Shown here: positions 18,629 to 19,594 of the stretch, piece after piece | Layout: each line of letters opens with the position of its first letter | Position numbering within the stretch: the stretch's first letter is position 1 | Assembly (NCBI GenBank): GCA_019739295.1 | Contig: JAHHDV010000017.1 | Location: forward strand, 1-19,594 | Origin: Taibaiella sp. | GTDB taxonomy: Bacteria; Bacteroidota; Bacteroidia; Chitinophagales; Chitinophagaceae | Reading direction: 5' to 3' | Length of the DNA: 19,594 bases | Position numbers and translations under genes: made by a program | Notes under the pieces: model-generated | The model's input: only the letters and a program-made list of their open reading frames with translations | What the model was told of the DNA's origin: nothing | The model's database searches: none

Positions 18629-18938
18629 ATGGAATACAACCAAAACCCTCAGTCCAACCAGAATTTTCCACCCCAGGGTGCACCACCGGACAACTATCTG
18701 GTTTGGGCAATATTGAGTACTGTACTCTGCTGCCTGCCTTTAGGTATTGTCTCCATTATCAAATCCACGCAGGTGAACAGCAAATGGCAGATGGGTGACA
18801 TCGCCGGGGCTCAGCAAGCTGCCCAGGATGCGAAAAAATTTGCATTGTGGGGCGCTATCATTTCTGCAATTGTTTGGGTATTATACGTAATATTCATTAT
18901 TGTATTAGGAATAGGTAGCTTCATATATGTTCAATTAA
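18629..18938 (+). CDS. CD225/dispanin-like small membrane protein
   Basis: The N-terminus is Pro/Gln/Asn-rich and probably disordered (MEYNQNPQSNQNFPPQGAPP). A first hydrophobic segment follows, NYLVWAILSTVLCCLPLGIV (about 22-41), then the polar loop IIKSTQVNSKWQMGDIAGAQQAAQDAKKF and a second membrane segment LWGAIISAIVWVLYVIFIIV (about 73-92). This is the two-helix CD225 (dispanin/IFITM-like) pattern with the usual LPLGIVSI and KSTQVNSKW-type motifs. As given, the frame runs on to 19144 through the DUF2752 gene, which is not credible. Removing one base at 18914-18915 (or one T just after) ends the protein at 18938 with a short tail ...ASYMFN, about 102 aa, normal for the family. Its bacterial function is unknown. 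The DUF2752 gene follows after 30 bases and is probably co-transcribed. Confidence 0.85.
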
Positions 18939-18968
18939 TTGCTCTTTGTGGGTATAAAAACCAAGACA

Positions 18969-19400
18969 ATGATTCTATTCAGCCTTGGCCTCTTGTTGGC
19001 CGGGGCTGTCCTTTTTTTATATTACACGATCAACCCATCTTCCCCTGCGAGCATTTTTCCATCCTGCCCGTCCAGATCCCTATTCGGCATATACTGTCCG
19101 GGATGTGGCTCACAAAGGGCAGTACATGCCTTGCTGCATGGTGATTTTTCTGTAGCCTGGAGATTCAATCCTGCCATGGTTGTTTTACTACCGTTAGCGC
19201 TCACCCTCGTCATCCAGTTTGTGCTGAGGCATATTTTCGGCTACAACTGGCGGATCAGGCTTTTTGAGTATAATCCTTTTCTATACGGATTGTTCTTTTT
19301 ATTGCTCCTTTATATGATATTGAGGAATATCCCCCACCCTGCATTAGATGCCTGGAAACCTCCAACCAGAGAACAGCTGAAAGAAGAAATCCGCCAATAA
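18969..19400 (+). CDS. DUF2752 family membrane protein
   Basis: A 143-aa protein from the ATG at 18969. Membrane segments: ILFSLGLLLAGAVLFLYYTI (about 2-21), AMVVLLPLALTLVIQFVLRH (about 72-91) and YNPFLYGLFFLLLLYMILRN (about 103-122). Between the first two lies the family signature CPSRSLFGIYCPGCGSQRAV followed by HALLHGDFSVAWRFNP, with the CPGCGSQR cysteines that define DUF2752 and suggest a metal or redox site. Biochemical function is not known. The gene sits 30 bases behind the CD225-like gene under the same promoter, and I recall the two being neighbours in other Bacteroidota, so a shared membrane role is a reasonable inference. It ends 1 base before the stop of the convergent gene, with no room for a separate terminator. 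Confidence 0.88.
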   Translation: MILFSLGLLLAGAVLFLYYTINPSSPASIFPSCPSRSLFGIYCPGCGSQRAVHALLHGDFSVAWRFNPAMVVLLPLALTLVIQFVLRHIFGYNWRIRLFEYNPFLYGLFFLLLLYMILRNIPHPALDAWKPPTREQLKEEIRQ

Positions 19401-19401
19401 T

Positions 19402-19594
19402 TCAGAACAATGACAACTGTTCTGAGCTGCCAGGTCTTCGGAAATGCTCTGAACTCAGGTGGAACCGGCTTTGATTCAGACCGAATTTCCGACACAGTAA
19501 TTTGAATTGGGCAGAAAACAAGAGCGCAAATTTTCCTTCTCCTTTCATTCTCGTCTTAAATCTTGAATCCTGGACCTGCCCTCCATGCGCATCC
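19402..19594 (-). CDS. C-terminal fragment of a probable PA0069-family radical-SAM protein
   Basis: An uninterrupted minus-strand frame of 63 codons enters from the right edge and stops at 19402. Its ending includes FKTRMKGEGKFALLFSAQFK, CRKFGLNQSRFHLSSEHFRR and a terminal EQLSLF. This looks like the tail of PA0069/SplB-type radical-SAM proteins, which end in an R-M-[KR]-G-x-G helix, a CR-x-[FVL]-G-x-[NR] segment and a QL-x-LF terminus. Only the tail is visible; the FeS-cluster cysteines lie outside. The match is from memory and moderate. The gene is convergent with DUF2752, with only one base between stops. Confidence 0.55.
   Translation of the reverse strand, partial: DAHGGQVQDSRFKTRMKGEGKFALLFSAQFKLLCRKFGLNQSRFHLSSEHFRRPGSSEQLSLF

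Noticed and set aside
18629..19144. 171-aa reading of the CD225-like gene
   Set aside because: Residues after about 100 are out of character and only overlap the DUF2752 gene in another frame; a one-base excess at 18914-18915 explains the run-on.
19402..19425. Inverted repeat TCAGAACA/TGTTCTGA as terminator between convergent genes
   Set aside because: Eight-base stem with an 8-base loop but no T-tract on either strand, and it lies inside the coding end of the right-edge gene.

Overview
The window comes from a Bacteroidota genome, most plausibly from the Saprospiria/Chitinophagia side (this finer placement is inference). Three things point there. One large secreted protein has SBBP and PKD repeats and a gliding-motility/type IX secretion (T9SS) type B C-terminal domain. 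Promoters have the Bacteroidota form (TTTG or TTTT about 20 bases before TAnnTTTG) instead of sigma70 boxes. The proteins also resemble Bacteroidota families throughout. No tRNA, rRNA, CRISPR array, insertion sequence or phage gene was seen.

Layout from left to right. 1-1054 (minus): 5' part of an outer-membrane-like protein, running off the left edge. 1279-4736 (minus): a complete single-chain pyruvate carboxylase, about 1149 aa after repair. 4848-5378 (minus): a gamma-carbonic-anhydrase-like hexapeptide protein. 5418-8946 (minus): a T9SS-exported SBBP/PKD surface protein, about 1172 aa after repair. 9254-9532 and 9782-12037 (plus): rpsO and pnp, separated by a terminator and a second promoter. 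12138-15495 (minus): a tight pstSCAB phosphate-uptake operon without phoU, converging on pnp at a shared terminator. 15811-18442 (minus): a large radical-SAM protein with a putative cobalamin-binding domain, function unknown. 18629-18938 and 18969-19400 (plus): a CD225/dispanin-like membrane protein and a DUF2752 protein. 19402-19594 (minus): the C-terminus of another probable radical-SAM protein running off the right edge.

The main oddity is technical. Six genes are broken by about 26 single-base frame changes. Nearly all lie in short homopolymers and all can be repaired by removing one base, after which each reads as one normal family member. They cluster (1-400, 1518-1876, 6200-7903), while 7904-15100 has none. 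I read this as insertion-type assembly error, not pseudogenes or programmed frameshifting. Broken genes are therefore annotated as single spans with the break sites listed.

Most of the content is housekeeping: anaplerosis with bicarbonate handling, phosphate uptake, translation and RNA decay. I do not see a convincing new multi-gene system. The least understood parts are the cobalamin-type radical-SAM protein with an unusual CX4CX2C cluster motif, the CD225-DUF2752 pair, and a palindrome with a repeated 11-mer upstream of pstS.
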